Positions 43,065-51,763 of a DNA stretch of 64,000 nt are shown here, in pieces. A program made the translations under genes and the position numbers. This stretch comes from Sphingobium aromaticiconvertens (GTDB lineage: Bacteria; Pseudomonadota; Alphaproteobacteria; Sphingomonadales; Sphingomonadaceae), in the NCBI RefSeq assembly GCF_037154075.1, contig NZ_JBANRJ010000001.1, positions 186,001 through 250,000 of the forward strand, in the 5' to 3' direction. The notes under the pieces were generated by a model, which was not told the DNA's origin, searched no databases, and was given only the letters and a program-made list of their open reading frames with translations. Every line of letters starts with the position of its first letter. The first letter of the stretch is position 1.

Positions 43065-44140
43065 TACCAAGACTCATTGATCGGAACCTGTGAGCCCAAT
43101 TTCGAAGTCCGAGGGTCATGATGCGCCATGGGTGATCGATGAGGCGGTTCCATGCGAAGCAGCAATGGTCGACGATATTGTCATAGGACGAGAAGATACG
43201 GTTCGAGAGCCAGTTATCGCGCATAAACTGCCATAGATTTTCGACTGGGTTCAACTCTGGGCATTTGGGCGGCACCGGCAGCAATGTGCTATTGGCGGGG
43301 ATCGTCAGTGCGCCGGACATATGCCACCCGGCCTGATCGAGCATGAGGATGGCATGGGCGCCCGGCGCGACCTGACTGCTGATCTCGGCCAGATGCATGG
43401 CCATCGCTTCACTATTGCAATGGGGCATGACGAGCCCCGCGCCTTTCCCCTCGGCCGGACAGATGGCGCCAAAGATCCAGGCCGATGCCCGGCGCAGATC
43501 GCGGGGCGCTATTGGCCTGGTTCCGCGTTTGGCCCAGCGCCAGGTGACCTTGGTCTGCTGGCCTATCCGAGCTTCGTCCTGCCACCACAGCTCTACGGGC
43601 GTGCCTTTGGGAAGGGTTTTGCGGATTTGCGCCAGACTGGCGGGAACTCTTTTTAAAAACGGCGATATCCGCGAGGTTCTGCGCATGATGGCGCGGGCGA
43701 GCCGAGAGCTTGCGATAGCCCATGGTCCGCAGTTCATGCCCCAACGCCTGTTTGCTGATTGAGATATTGAACTCGTCCCACAGCCACTGGCCCAAATCAA
43801 TAAGGCGCCAACGCACAACGCCATGGACAGCAGGTGTCGGCCCCGTCTCGATGATCTCCTCCAGCGCGCGGCGGTGTCCGTCATTGAGGATCGTTGCCGG
43901 CCCTGGCGCCTTGCGTGTCAGCAACCCGTCCGGCCCCTCAGCGTTGAAGCGAAAGACCCAATCCCGCACAATCTGACGCGTCACGCCGCCGACAAGGGCA
44001 GCATCACTGCGGCTGCCGCCGTCCAAAATCGTCGCTATTGCCAGTAGTCGACGTACTTGTGCCCCGTCCTTGCAGCGCCGTGCAAAGGCACGAACATCAC
44101 CGGCGCTGAAATCACCGCGAAGCGTGATCGGAACAGACAT
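42997..44140 (-). CDS. IS630 family transposase, frameshifted
   Basis: The first frame (44140 to about 43655) reads MSVPITLRGDFSAGDVRAFA, a helix-turn-helix part (GGVTRQIVRDWVFRFNAEGP) and SISKQALGHELRTMGYRKLS, ending VFKK. The second frame goes on with FLKRVPASLAQIRK, the catalytic DDE region (Asp in WWQDEARIGQQ, Asp in AILMLDQAGWH, Glu in PELNPVENLWQFMRDNWL) and ends at 42997. The junction is at a TTTTTAAAAAG run, which fits programmed frameshifting (a +1 or -2 shift), as reported for this family. The stop lies outside the element, in luxR sequence: the last 20-odd residues (SFNGGHRAGIRFFALCLDPP) come from luxR DNA in another frame. Confidence 0.8.
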
Positions 44141-44226
44141 CGCAAAACTCCTCCAGTTTGCGATGTTGAATCACGATATGGCGCCTTCCCAAAGCCCCAA
44201 CAAGTCAGATTCCGCAGCTCTTGGTA
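43065..44226 (-). mobile_element. IS630 family insertion sequence inserted in luxR
   Basis: About 1.16 kb. The ends are TACCAAGA at 43065 and TCTTGGTA at 44219-44226, imperfect inverted repeats. TA dinucleotides lie at both borders (43065-43066, 44227-44228), the TA target duplication typical of IS630/Tc1. Removing the element and one TA restores the luxR frame exactly, which fixes the borders. The transposase reads on the minus strand. Confidence 0.85.
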
Positions 44227-44325
44227 TAATTCATCTTTCGTGTCAGTCGCGCGCAAGGCATCCACAACGGTGTACGTCAGCGAGAGACAAGAAATACCGC
44301 GTGTAAGTGTGAGACTAGCGAGCAT
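44227..44325 (-). pseudogene. luxR: LuxR-type regulator, N-terminal fragment beyond the IS element
   Basis: ATG at 44325 gives MLASLTLTRGISCLSLTYTV then VDALRATDTKDEL up to the IS border at 44227. This is the N-terminal start of the LuxR protein at 42375-43064. The true start could be a later codon. The next 271 bases (44326-44596) hold no gene I can support; a luxR promoter would be here. Confidence 0.75.
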
Positions 44326-44596
44326 CTACCCATATTCCTCGCCCCCAACAAATTTGCCGCCAAAAACAGTCCTCTCGGGCGAGATGTTCGAGCCGACGGA
44401 AGTGGTAGGCCACACAGAACGCGCTCAAGGCATTAGCTTATCGTATGAATGACAAAGGTATCGGCGATTCTGGCGTCGCCATTGTCGGGCCACTCGGCGT
44501 TCCGGGTGAGTGACCTTTCGAAGAATGGGTCGTCACGGCCAGGTTCATTCTGCAGCCTCCAAGATGACCGACGGAGCAGCGAACGGACAAGTCGCA

Positions 44597-45964
44597 TCAA
44601 TATCCGTACTTCAACGTAAACCCGACTTGCCTGGGTGGATTATAGACGGCCATATCCGCTGCGGCCGTCGGCACCAGGCCTTGAACGAACGCCTTGTTCG
44701 TGATGTTGTTTGCAAAGAATGCTACGGAAAAGCGGCTCTCGTCCGAAGTGAAGCCGAACGTCGCATTTATCTGCTCATGGGCCTTGGCATAGACACGATA
44801 GCCCAGCTCCAGCGGGCTGCGGCTGGTATAGTAGACAGAGACCGTCGCATCAAAAGCACCCGCCTGCGTCGAACGCTTATAGTGTCCCGTCAAATTGGCC
44901 GTAATCTTCGGCGTCCGCAGAAGGCGTTTGCCCGCGACGGACTCGCTATATGTGGTCAATCCAGAGGCGCTCAACGGAGGTACGTAATAGATCGCACCGT
45001 CGAAATCGTTGTATTTCGCCTTTGGCAGCCATGAACCTGCCGCGCGAAGCGAAAATTCGTCCGACACGTTCCAGGTCGCATCAACATCGATGCCATATAT
45101 GGACGCCTTCGCCGCGTTCGAGGTCAGGATTGTGAGGCCGCTAAAGTTTTGTACTTGGATATCCTTATACTGATAATAAAAGGCGCTCGCGGCCAGCGAC
45201 AGCCGGTGCGCGCCCTTCTTGAAGCCGACTTCGAAAGCATCCAGGCTTTCCGGCGCCGCTACCAACGCTTCCGTTGATGAACCGGGCAGGACGATCACCG
45301 GGTTTATCACACCGCTTTTGAAGCCCTTGCTGTAAGTGAAGTATAGGTTGCTCGATGGATCGAGCTTGTAGCGCGGCGTGAACGAACCCCAGCCCGCGTC
45401 GGGCCCCGGAATCGGCGTCGCCGCCGTGACACGGTTCGCAATAACAGTGCCTTTCTTGCGATCATGGGAATATCTTCCACCGACGGTCAGCGCAAGACTG
45501 TCCAGAAGATCGTAGGCACCTTCGGCAAATGCCGCATAGGAGTGCGTGATGACGCCCGTATCGGAGTTCACCAAGTTCGGAAGGACATCGGGATTTATGA
45601 TCGTGCCTGCGGTTTCATTTCCCCGGAACGCGAACACACCCGCGACATATTTGAACCTCGACGCGCCCTTCGAGGTCCAGATCAGTTCTGCGGACGTGGT
45701 CCGGGTGAGCTGCGGAACCTGAAAATCGAGGCATGGGAATGTCACATAACATCTAAGGCGTTCGGCGGGATCGGCGATTGCCCCGCCGCTGACGTCGACG
45801 CGCACATTCGCCTTCACCCGATTATGCGCGATCAGCGCCGTGAGGCTTCCAGCGTCGGTGTCGACCGTCCCTTTCAGCGAGGCGCCGTAAATTTCGGTCT
45901 TGATGAAGGCGGAGAAATCATGGGCAGTGGTCCAGGGATAGCGGCAGCGTGGCGTGCGCAGTAT
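44597..45964 (-). pseudogene. TonB-dependent receptor, C-terminal barrel only
   Basis: The frame is open from a stop at 45965 to the stop at 44597 (about 455 residues) and reads as the outer half of a TonB-dependent receptor: DFSAFIKTEIYGASLKGTVD, YSKGFKSGVINPVIV, LDAFEVGFKKGAHRLSLAAS, and the end AFFANNITNKAFVQG and PRQVGFTLKYGY with terminal aromatic residues. Signal peptide, TonB box and plug domain are missing, and no start with a ribosome site is seen upstream. It is a 5'-truncated remnant, consistent with the decayed nature of this region. Substrate not predictable. Confidence 0.8.
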
Positions 45965-46110
45965 CTAGAGGCCGATATACTCCCAAATTGCCAAGCGGGA
46001 CGCACAAAGGAGCCATTGCCTCATCGGCGATGCGACCCGCCATGCCCGTCAGCCCAGCGATCGCGCGCTGCTGCCTACCAAACCGGGCTTGCCACCCATT
46101 TTTATATTAT

Positions 46111-46124
46111 CGCTATATATAGCG
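46111..46124. promoter_or_regulatory. 14-bp AT-rich palindrome upstream of the oxidoreductase operon
   Basis: CGCTATATATAGCG is a perfect palindrome, followed by another partial repeat (ATAGCGCATATATGCTAT). It lies 111 bases before the aldehyde dehydrogenase start, in a conspicuously AT-rich promoter region of otherwise GC-rich DNA. Confidence 0.45.
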
Positions 46125-46166
46125 CATATATGCTATTTCTTCATTCAATATCCCTATTGACTGAAT

Positions 46167-46184
46167 AATAATATGCATATTATT
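46167..46184. promoter_or_regulatory. 18-bp perfect palindrome upstream of the oxidoreductase operon
   Basis: AATAATATGCATATTATT is perfectly self-complementary and sits 51 bases before the aldehyde dehydrogenase start, where a repressor operator would block a promoter. ATTCAATA/TATTGACTGAAT just upstream (about 46143-46166) adds a further inverted repeat. The FadR/GntR gene at the end of the cluster is the likeliest partner. Confidence 0.45.
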
Positions 46185-46234
46185 CTTTCTCCAGAAATAG
46201 GCCGAGTCACCAGCGGCCATATTAGGAGAGAGAC

Positions 46235-47719
46235 ATGGGCATTGCCCTTCCGGATATGCACGTCCTGCCAAAACATCCCCTGATCATTGGCGGCAAATTG
46301 CTGGAACGCGGCAGCGGCGCGGTGCAGCCCCATATCTATCCCGCCAACGGACAAGTGACGGCGGACCTGCATATGGCGAGTCCCGCCGATGTCGATGCCG
46401 CGGTTGCCGCCGCCCGTGCGGCTTTCCCCCAATGGCGGGCGCTGACCGGCGACAAGCGCCGCGATCTCATGTTCAACCTTGCCAGCCTGCTGGAAGCCAA
46501 TGTGCAGCAACTGGCCCAACTCGGTGTGATCGAGAAGGGCGAACCGGCGATGATGGCGCCGCATATACCCCCCATCGCGGCGCAGAAATTTCGCTATTTC
46601 GGCGGCTGGGCGGACAAGATTCAGGGGCTGACGGTCAGCACCTGGGGCGGCCCGGCACATGATTATGTCGCCTATGAACCCTATGGCGTGATCGGCGCGA
46701 TCATTCCGTGGAACGGTCCTCTATTCGCAGCGGCCATGGTGCTGGCCCCCGCGCTGGCCGCCGGCAACTGCGTCGTGCTGAAGGCCCCGGACCTCGCCCC
46801 CTATACCGTCATGCGGCTGGGCGAATTGTTCGTGGAAGCTGGCTTCCCGGCGGGCGTCGTCAATGTCGTCACCGGCGGCGCGGATGCGGGCGAAGCGATG
46901 GTCGCCCATCCCGGCATCGACAAGATCCAGTTCGTCGGCAGCGGCGCAACCGCGAAGAAGGTGCTGCGCTCGGCGGCGGAGACGCTCAAGCCGTGCGGCC
47001 TTGAACTGGGCGGCAAGTCGGCGGTGATCGTCTTTGCCGACGCGGACCTGATGGACGCGGGCAAGCGCGGCCTGACCGGGGGGGTCAGCGCAAACGGTCA
47101 GGGATGCGTCAACGGCACCCGCCTGCTGGTCGAGCGCCCTGTTTACGATCAATATCTGCAAATATTGGGCGGCATGGCCGCGCATATAAAGGCGGGCGAT
47201 CCCAATGACCCGGTGACCATATTGGGACCAGTCATCTCCGACGCCTCCGCCCAGCGCATCACCGGCATGGTCAGTGCGGCGACGAGCGCAGGCGGCAGGC
47301 TGATTGCGGGCGGCGAGCGGCTGGGGGGCGATCTTGCCTCCGGCTATTTCCTGCCATTGACGATCGTTGCCGATGTCGCGCCCGACAGCGTGATTGCCCG
47401 GCAGGAGGTATTCGGCCCGGTGCTGACGGTAACGCCCTTCGACACGGAAGAGGAGGCGATCGCCATCGCCAATGGCACCGACTATGGCCTTGGCGGCTAT
47501 ATCCACACCCGTGATTTGCGCCGCGCCCATCATGTCGCCTCGGCGCTCGACGCAGGCATGGTCCAGGTCAACGGGTCGGGCGAAGGCATGACGCCCTGCG
47601 TGCCCTTCGGTGGCGTGAAGCAGAGCGGCTTTGGTCGCCTCGGCGGCGAGGCGGGCCTCAAGGAATTTTTGCGCGTCAAGAATGTGTGGGTCAACCTTGC
47701 AAAAGGGGCCGGGCAATGA
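46235..47719 (+). CDS. NAD(P)-dependent aldehyde dehydrogenase
   Basis: 494 residues; AGGAGAGAG lies five bases before the ATG. Motifs: PWNGPLFAAAMVLAPALAAG, Glu in LELGGKSAVIV (general base), and Cys in SANGQGCVNGTRLLV (nucleophile; the family usually has GQ-x-C). The C-terminal FGGVKQSGFGRLGGEAGL is typical. It oxidises an aldehyde to an acid; the substrate is unknown. First gene of a five-gene set with overlaps or short gaps. Confidence 0.93.
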   Translation: MGIALPDMHVLPKHPLIIGGKLLERGSGAVQPHIYPANGQVTADLHMASPADVDAAVAAARAAFPQWRALTGDKRRDLMFNLASLLEANVQQLAQLGVIEKGEPAMMAPHIPPIAAQKFRYFGGWADKIQGLTVSTWGGPAHDYVAYEPYGVIGAIIPWNGPLFAAAMVLAPALAAGNCVVLKAPDLAPYTVMRLGELFVEAGFPAGVVNVVTGGADAGEAMVAHPGIDKIQFVGSGATAKKVLRSAAETLKPCGLELGGKSAVIVFADADLMDAGKRGLTGGVSANGQGCVNGTRLLVERPVYDQYLQILGGMAAHIKAGDPNDPVTILGPVISDASAQRITGMVSAATSAGGRLIAGGERLGGDLASGYFLPLTIVADVAPDSVIARQEVFGPVLTVTPFDTEEEAIAIANGTDYGLGGYIHTRDLRRAHHVASALDAGMVQVNGSGEGMTPCVPFGGVKQSGFGRLGGEAGLKEFLRVKNVWVNLAKGAGQ

Positions 47720-48498
47720 GCCTGCTTGATCCGGCGGAGCGCACCGCGCGAGGCGTCGAACGGCAAAATGCGCTGCTGGATGCCCCCGCCCCCACGCCCG
47801 GTACGCTGATGGAAGAATCGTGGCGGGACTATGTCTTTGCCGAAGTGTGGGCGCGTCCCGCACTCGATCTGCGCGCCCGCTATCTGATCTCTCTGGCCAG
47901 CGCCGCCAATGTCGGCGACGCCGCTGCAACGGAACGCTATGCGCGGGGGGCGCTCGCCAATGGCGAACTGACGCTGGCGGAATTGCGAGAGGCCGCGCTG
48001 CATGTGGGCGTATATAGCGGCTGGTCCTTCGGCACCGTGCTGGACGAGGCCGTCACCCGCGCAGCGACCGCGCTGGGCCTGCCGCCTGTAACCACGCCAC
48101 CCATCCGCGCGGAGCCGTGGGATCCGGTGGTGCGGCATCAGGAAGGCATGGACAATTTCCAGGCGGTGATGGTGTTCGGCGGCCCCAAGCCGCAGACCGC
48201 CTATTTCGAGGGCGGCATCCTCAATTTCGTGTTCGGCGAAATGTGGATGCGGCCGGGTCTGGATCAACGCGCACGGCGCTGGCTGACCCTCGTCGGCGTC
48301 AGCAACGCATCGGCCAGCACGCCGATCCGCAGCCATGTCTGGTCGGCAATGGCGAGCGGCAATGCCTCCTGGGAGGAGATGTACGAATTCGTCCTCCAAT
48401 ATGCAGTCCACGCCGGCTGGCCGCGCGCATCAGTCGTTCAGGGCGCGGTGATCGAACAGGGCAAGCGGGTCGCCGAAGGCCTGTCGTTCGCCCCCTGA
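47716..48498 (+). CDS. Carboxymuconolactone decarboxylase family protein, two CMD repeats
   Basis: 260 residues; start overlaps the aldehyde dehydrogenase stop (ATGA). Two related halves: WRDYVFAEVWARPALDLRAR with LREAALHVGVYSGWSFGTVL, and FNFVFGEMWMRPGL-like LNFVFGEMWMRPGLDQRARR with MYEFVLQYAVHAGWPRASVV. Each is a CMD domain, but the CxxC of AhpD-type peroxidases is absent, so a lyase/decarboxylase-like role is likelier. In aromatic catabolism this family opens or decarboxylates lactones. Confidence 0.85.
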   Translation: MSLLDPAERTARGVERQNALLDAPAPTPGTLMEESWRDYVFAEVWARPALDLRARYLISLASAANVGDAAATERYARGALANGELTLAELREAALHVGVYSGWSFGTVLDEAVTRAATALGLPPVTTPPIRAEPWDPVVRHQEGMDNFQAVMVFGGPKPQTAYFEGGILNFVFGEMWMRPGLDQRARRWLTLVGVSNASASTPIRSHVWSAMASGNASWEEMYEFVLQYAVHAGWPRASVVQGAVIEQGKRVAEGLSFAP

Positions 48499-48510
48499 TC
48501 GGAGAGAGAA

Positions 48511-49272
48511 ATGACCATCGTTGGAGATATGAGCGGCAAGGCCGCACTGGTGACGGGCGCGGCATCGGGCCTTGGACGCGCCACGGCAGTCGCATTGGCA
48601 CAGGCGGGTGCGGACCTGTGCCTGGTCGATGTCAACGCGACCGGACTGGAGGAGACGGCAACGCAGATCCGTGATCTGGGTCGCACGGCGATCGTGCAGA
48701 CGGTCAACCTTGCCCTCCCGGAGAATTGCGAGGTCGTGGTAACTGCCGCGATCGACGCCTTCGGGCGTCTGGATGCGCTGTGCAACGTCGCGGGACTGAT
48801 CAGCTTCACCCATACGACCGATATGCCAGTCGCGGACTGGGACCGGACGCTGGCGGTGAACCTTGGCGCGCCCTTCCACCTCAGCCGGGCGGCCATTCCG
48901 CACCTGCTGGAAAAGGACGGCGCGATCGTCAACGTCGCCTCCTCCGCCGCCTTCATCGGCGAGGCCTATGCCGCCGCCTATTGCGCCAGCAAGTCGGGAC
49001 TGATCGGTCTGACCAAGGCGATGGCGATGGAATATATGAACCGGCCGATCCGCATCAACGCGGTCGCGCCGGGCGGCATGGCGACCAACATCGCGGCGAA
49101 CATCGTCTGGCCCGAAGGTGCGGACATGAGCCTTATCAAGCGTTTTTCGGGGATGCGGGGACTGGTCGAAGTGGACGATGTCGCTGCGATGATCGCACAT
49201 CTCGCCTCGGACGCGGGACGCGCCTTCCACGGTGCCTGCGTGACGATGGATCGCGGCATCACGGCGGGGTGA
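48511..49272 (+). CDS. Short-chain dehydrogenase/reductase
   Basis: 253 residues. GGAGAGAG precedes the ATG. NAD(P) motif VTGAASGLGRATAVALAQAG, the LCNVAG segment, catalytic Ser in IVNVASSAAF and YCASKSGLIG (Tyr-x-x-x-Lys). The acidic residue after the second strand (LVDVN) suggests NAD. Third gene of the cluster; likely oxidises a hydroxyl group of the pathway substrate. Confidence 0.93.
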   Translation: MTIVGDMSGKAALVTGAASGLGRATAVALAQAGADLCLVDVNATGLEETATQIRDLGRTAIVQTVNLALPENCEVVVTAAIDAFGRLDALCNVAGLISFTHTTDMPVADWDRTLAVNLGAPFHLSRAAIPHLLEKDGAIVNVASSAAFIGEAYAAAYCASKSGLIGLTKAMAMEYMNRPIRINAVAPGGMATNIAANIVWPEGADMSLIKRFSGMRGLVEVDDVAAMIAHLASDAGRAFHGACVTMDRGITAG

Positions 49273-49276
49273 CGAC

Positions 49277-50089
49277 ATGACCGACAACAAGATTATCAGG
49301 ACCGGCTTCATCGGCCTGGGCAGTCAGGGCGGGCCAATGGCGCGCCGCATGGCGGAGGCAGGCTATCCGCTCACCCTGTGGGCGCGCAGGCCGGAAGCGC
49401 TGGAGGCCTTTGCCGATACGGCGGCCACCCACGCCCCCTCGATCGCGGCGCTTGGCGCGGCGAGCGATCATGTCGGCCTCTGCGTCGTCGACGATGCGGG
49501 CGTGCAAGCGGTGTGCGCCGACCTCATCCCGACGATGGCGGCGGGCAGCCGGATCATCATCCATTCAACCGTGCATCCGCAGACCTGCCTCGACCTTGCC
49601 GCGCAGGCCAGCACGCGCGGCATCGCCCTGATCGACGCGCCGGTAAGCGGCGGCGGACCGGGCGCGACGGCGGGCACGTTGACCGTCATGGTCGGCGGGG
49701 ACGCCAATGCCGTGGCCGACGCGCGCCCGGTGTTCGAGAGCTTTGCCGGCTCCATCGTCCATCTGGGCGGCGTGGGCGCAGGGCAGCTCGCAAAGCTGAT
49801 CAACAACGCACTGATGGCCGCGCATATGGCGCTGGCCAACCATGCGCTCGATGCCGGATCGACGCTGGGCATCGACCACAAGCCGCTGACCGAGCTTGTT
49901 CGCGTCAGCAGCGGGCGCAGCTATGGGTTCGAGGTGGCGGCGCGCCTGCCGGACCCGACCGCCTTCGCCCATGGCGCAAAGCTGCTGGCCAAGGATGTCC
50001 GCCTGCTCGGCGAAGTGCTGGGCGACGACCCGGACGCGCGCATTTTCGACCAGCTTACCCGCCCCTTCCTCGACCGCGCGCAACAATAA
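49277..50089 (+). CDS. NAD(P)-dependent beta-hydroxyacid dehydrogenase (3-hydroxyisobutyrate dehydrogenase-like)
   Basis: 270 residues. Nucleotide loop TGFIGLGSQGGPMARRMAEA, the APVSGGGPGATAGTLTVMVG signature and the catalytic Lys in GVGAGQLAKLINNALMAAHM (G-x-x-x-K-x-x-N). It follows the SDR by four bases. Family members include tartronate semialdehyde reductase, hydroxyisobutyrate and gamma-hydroxybutyrate dehydrogenases; the sequence does not tell which. Confidence 0.9.
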   Translation: MTDNKIIRTGFIGLGSQGGPMARRMAEAGYPLTLWARRPEALEAFADTAATHAPSIAALGAASDHVGLCVVDDAGVQAVCADLIPTMAAGSRIIIHSTVHPQTCLDLAAQASTRGIALIDAPVSGGGPGATAGTLTVMVGGDANAVADARPVFESFAGSIVHLGGVGAGQLAKLINNALMAAHMALANHALDAGSTLGIDHKPLTELVRVSSGRSYGFEVAARLPDPTAFAHGAKLLAKDVRLLGEVLGDDPDARIFDQLTRPFLDRAQQ

Positions 50090-50123
50090 AGCCGCCTCTT
50101 CGTCCCTTCAGGAGACATATAAC

Positions 50124-50909
50124 ATGACATTCTCGATCGATCAGTTCCGTCTGGACGGCAAGGTCGCCATCGTCACTGGCGCGGGGGGACGCGGCAACGG
50201 CATCGGCCGCGCCTATGCGCTGGGGCTGGCACAGGCGGGCGCGGCGGTCGTCGTCGCCGACATCAATGCCGATGGCGCAAAGGCCGTGGCGGACGAGATC
50301 GTGGCGAGCGGGGGACAGGCCATCGCGGCCACCGTAGACATCACCGATCCCGCGTCCGTCGCGACCATGGCGCAGGCGGCCACCAATGCCTTTGGCGGCA
50401 TCGACATCCTCGTCAACAATGCCGCACTGATGGCCGAGCTGGGGCAGTTGGCCGCCGCCGACGTGTCGCTGGACGAATGGAACCGGATCATGACCGTCAA
50501 TGTGACGGGCGCGCTGCTGTGCGCGCAGGCCGTCATCCCGGCGATGCGCGCGCGCGGCGGCGGGCGGATCGTCAACCAGGTGTCGGGTGGCGCTTTTCCC
50601 GCCATCTCCATCTATGGCGTCAGCAAGCTGGCGCTGGTCGGCCTCACCACCACGCTCGCCCGCCAGTTGGGGCGCGAGGGGATTGCGGTCAACGCCATCG
50701 CGCCGGGCAACACCACCAGCGACGCGGGCAAGTTGCTGACGCCCGACGATTCGCCGTTCATCAAATATCTGGAGATGAATGTCGCGATGCGCGTGCGCGG
50801 CGCGCCTGATGAGCTGGTTGGATCGCTGCTGCTGCTCTGTTCACAGGCCGGTGGCTGGATCACGGGACAGGTTATCCATGTCGATGGCGGCTGGGTGCTG
50901 CGCCCCTGA
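50124..50909 (+). CDS. Short-chain dehydrogenase/reductase, second copy in the cluster
   Basis: 261 residues from ATG at 50124 (AGGAGA about nine bases upstream). VTGAGGRGNGIGRAYALGLA is the nucleotide loop, with VVVADIN for NAD, LVNNAALMAE, Ser in IVNQVSGGAF and Tyr/Lys in YGVSKLALVG. It is only distantly related to the first SDR. Fifth and last gene of the enzyme set. Confidence 0.93.
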   Translation: MTFSIDQFRLDGKVAIVTGAGGRGNGIGRAYALGLAQAGAAVVVADINADGAKAVADEIVASGGQAIAATVDITDPASVATMAQAATNAFGGIDILVNNAALMAELGQLAAADVSLDEWNRIMTVNVTGALLCAQAVIPAMRARGGGRIVNQVSGGAFPAISIYGVSKLALVGLTTTLARQLGREGIAVNAIAPGNTTSDAGKLLTPDDSPFIKYLEMNVAMRVRGAPDELVGSLLLLCSQAGGWITGQVIHVDGGWVLRP

Positions 50910-50957
50910 TCGCCGCTTGATCCCTGACCATCAATGGCGCAGCAGGGCGCGAACGTT

Positions 50958-51695
50958 ATGAAGGGATCGGGAAGACGCATGGCTGTACGCAATGCCGAAG
51001 AGCAGGAGGCCAGCTATAGCCGCCGACTGGTCAGCGCCACGGCCGAGACTATGCGCGAGCTGATCCTGTCGCGCGCGGAAGACGAACTGATCGGTTCGCT
51101 GCCGGATATCGCCCGGCAGTTGAACGTCGGCATTGCCACCGTCCAGCAGGCCGCCCGCATCTTGGAGCATGAGGGGTTGTTGACGGTCCGCCGTGGTCCG
51201 GGCGGTGGCTATTTCGGAACCCGGCCCGACGCTGCGGCACTGAGCCGGTCGGTGGCGACCTATCTGCGCGTGCGCGGCGCCGACGACTATGAAGCGCTGG
51301 AGATGATGACGCTGCTCGACTGCGAGTTGATGCCGGCGGCGGCGCGCTGCGACAGTGCGGCGCGGCATGAAGACCTGCGCCTGCTCCAGCAACGCGTCGA
51401 TCATTGTCATAGCGGCGCGGATCGGGTCGCGTTCGAGGATGATCTGCACGCCGTCCTGTTCGCGATGGTCGACAGGCCGTTGATGGAACTGCTCGCCGGG
51501 GTCGCCATGCGTTATTATCGCAGCAGCCCGATCCCGCAGGTTTTCGAAGGGGAGAAAGGTCTGATAGACTGGCGTCGGTGGCGCCACCAGATCATTGCGG
51601 CGATCCTGGCCCGCGATCCCGACCTGGCGCGCTTCGAGGCGGAACGGCATCGGCGCGACCTGCTTGCCCGGTTGGAGAAAAACGACAGGCGCTAG
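50958..51695 (+). CDS. GntR/FadR family transcriptional regulator
   Basis: 245 residues from ATG at 50958 (ATG at 50979 also possible). The winged helix is at about 40-90: ELIGSLPDIARQLNVGIATV, with EHEGLLTVRRGPGGGYFGTR. The C-terminal FCD-like all-helical domain (about 110-245) has ALEMMTLLDCELMPAAARCD. FadR-type regulators bind small carboxylates or acyl groups. Position directly after the enzyme cluster suggests it controls that operon, possibly through the palindromes at 46111-46184. Confidence 0.88.
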   Translation: MKGSGRRMAVRNAEEQEASYSRRLVSATAETMRELILSRAEDELIGSLPDIARQLNVGIATVQQAARILEHEGLLTVRRGPGGGYFGTRPDAAALSRSVATYLRVRGADDYEALEMMTLLDCELMPAAARCDSAARHEDLRLLQQRVDHCHSGADRVAFEDDLHAVLFAMVDRPLMELLAGVAMRYYRSSPIPQVFEGEKGLIDWRRWRHQIIAAILARDPDLARFEAERHRRDLLARLEKNDRR

Positions 51696-51763
51696 ATTTT
51701 TGACCGTGCGCGATGCGCAACAATCGGATTTAAGGGCGGATATTCTCACTTGGGAGGCTCCGC

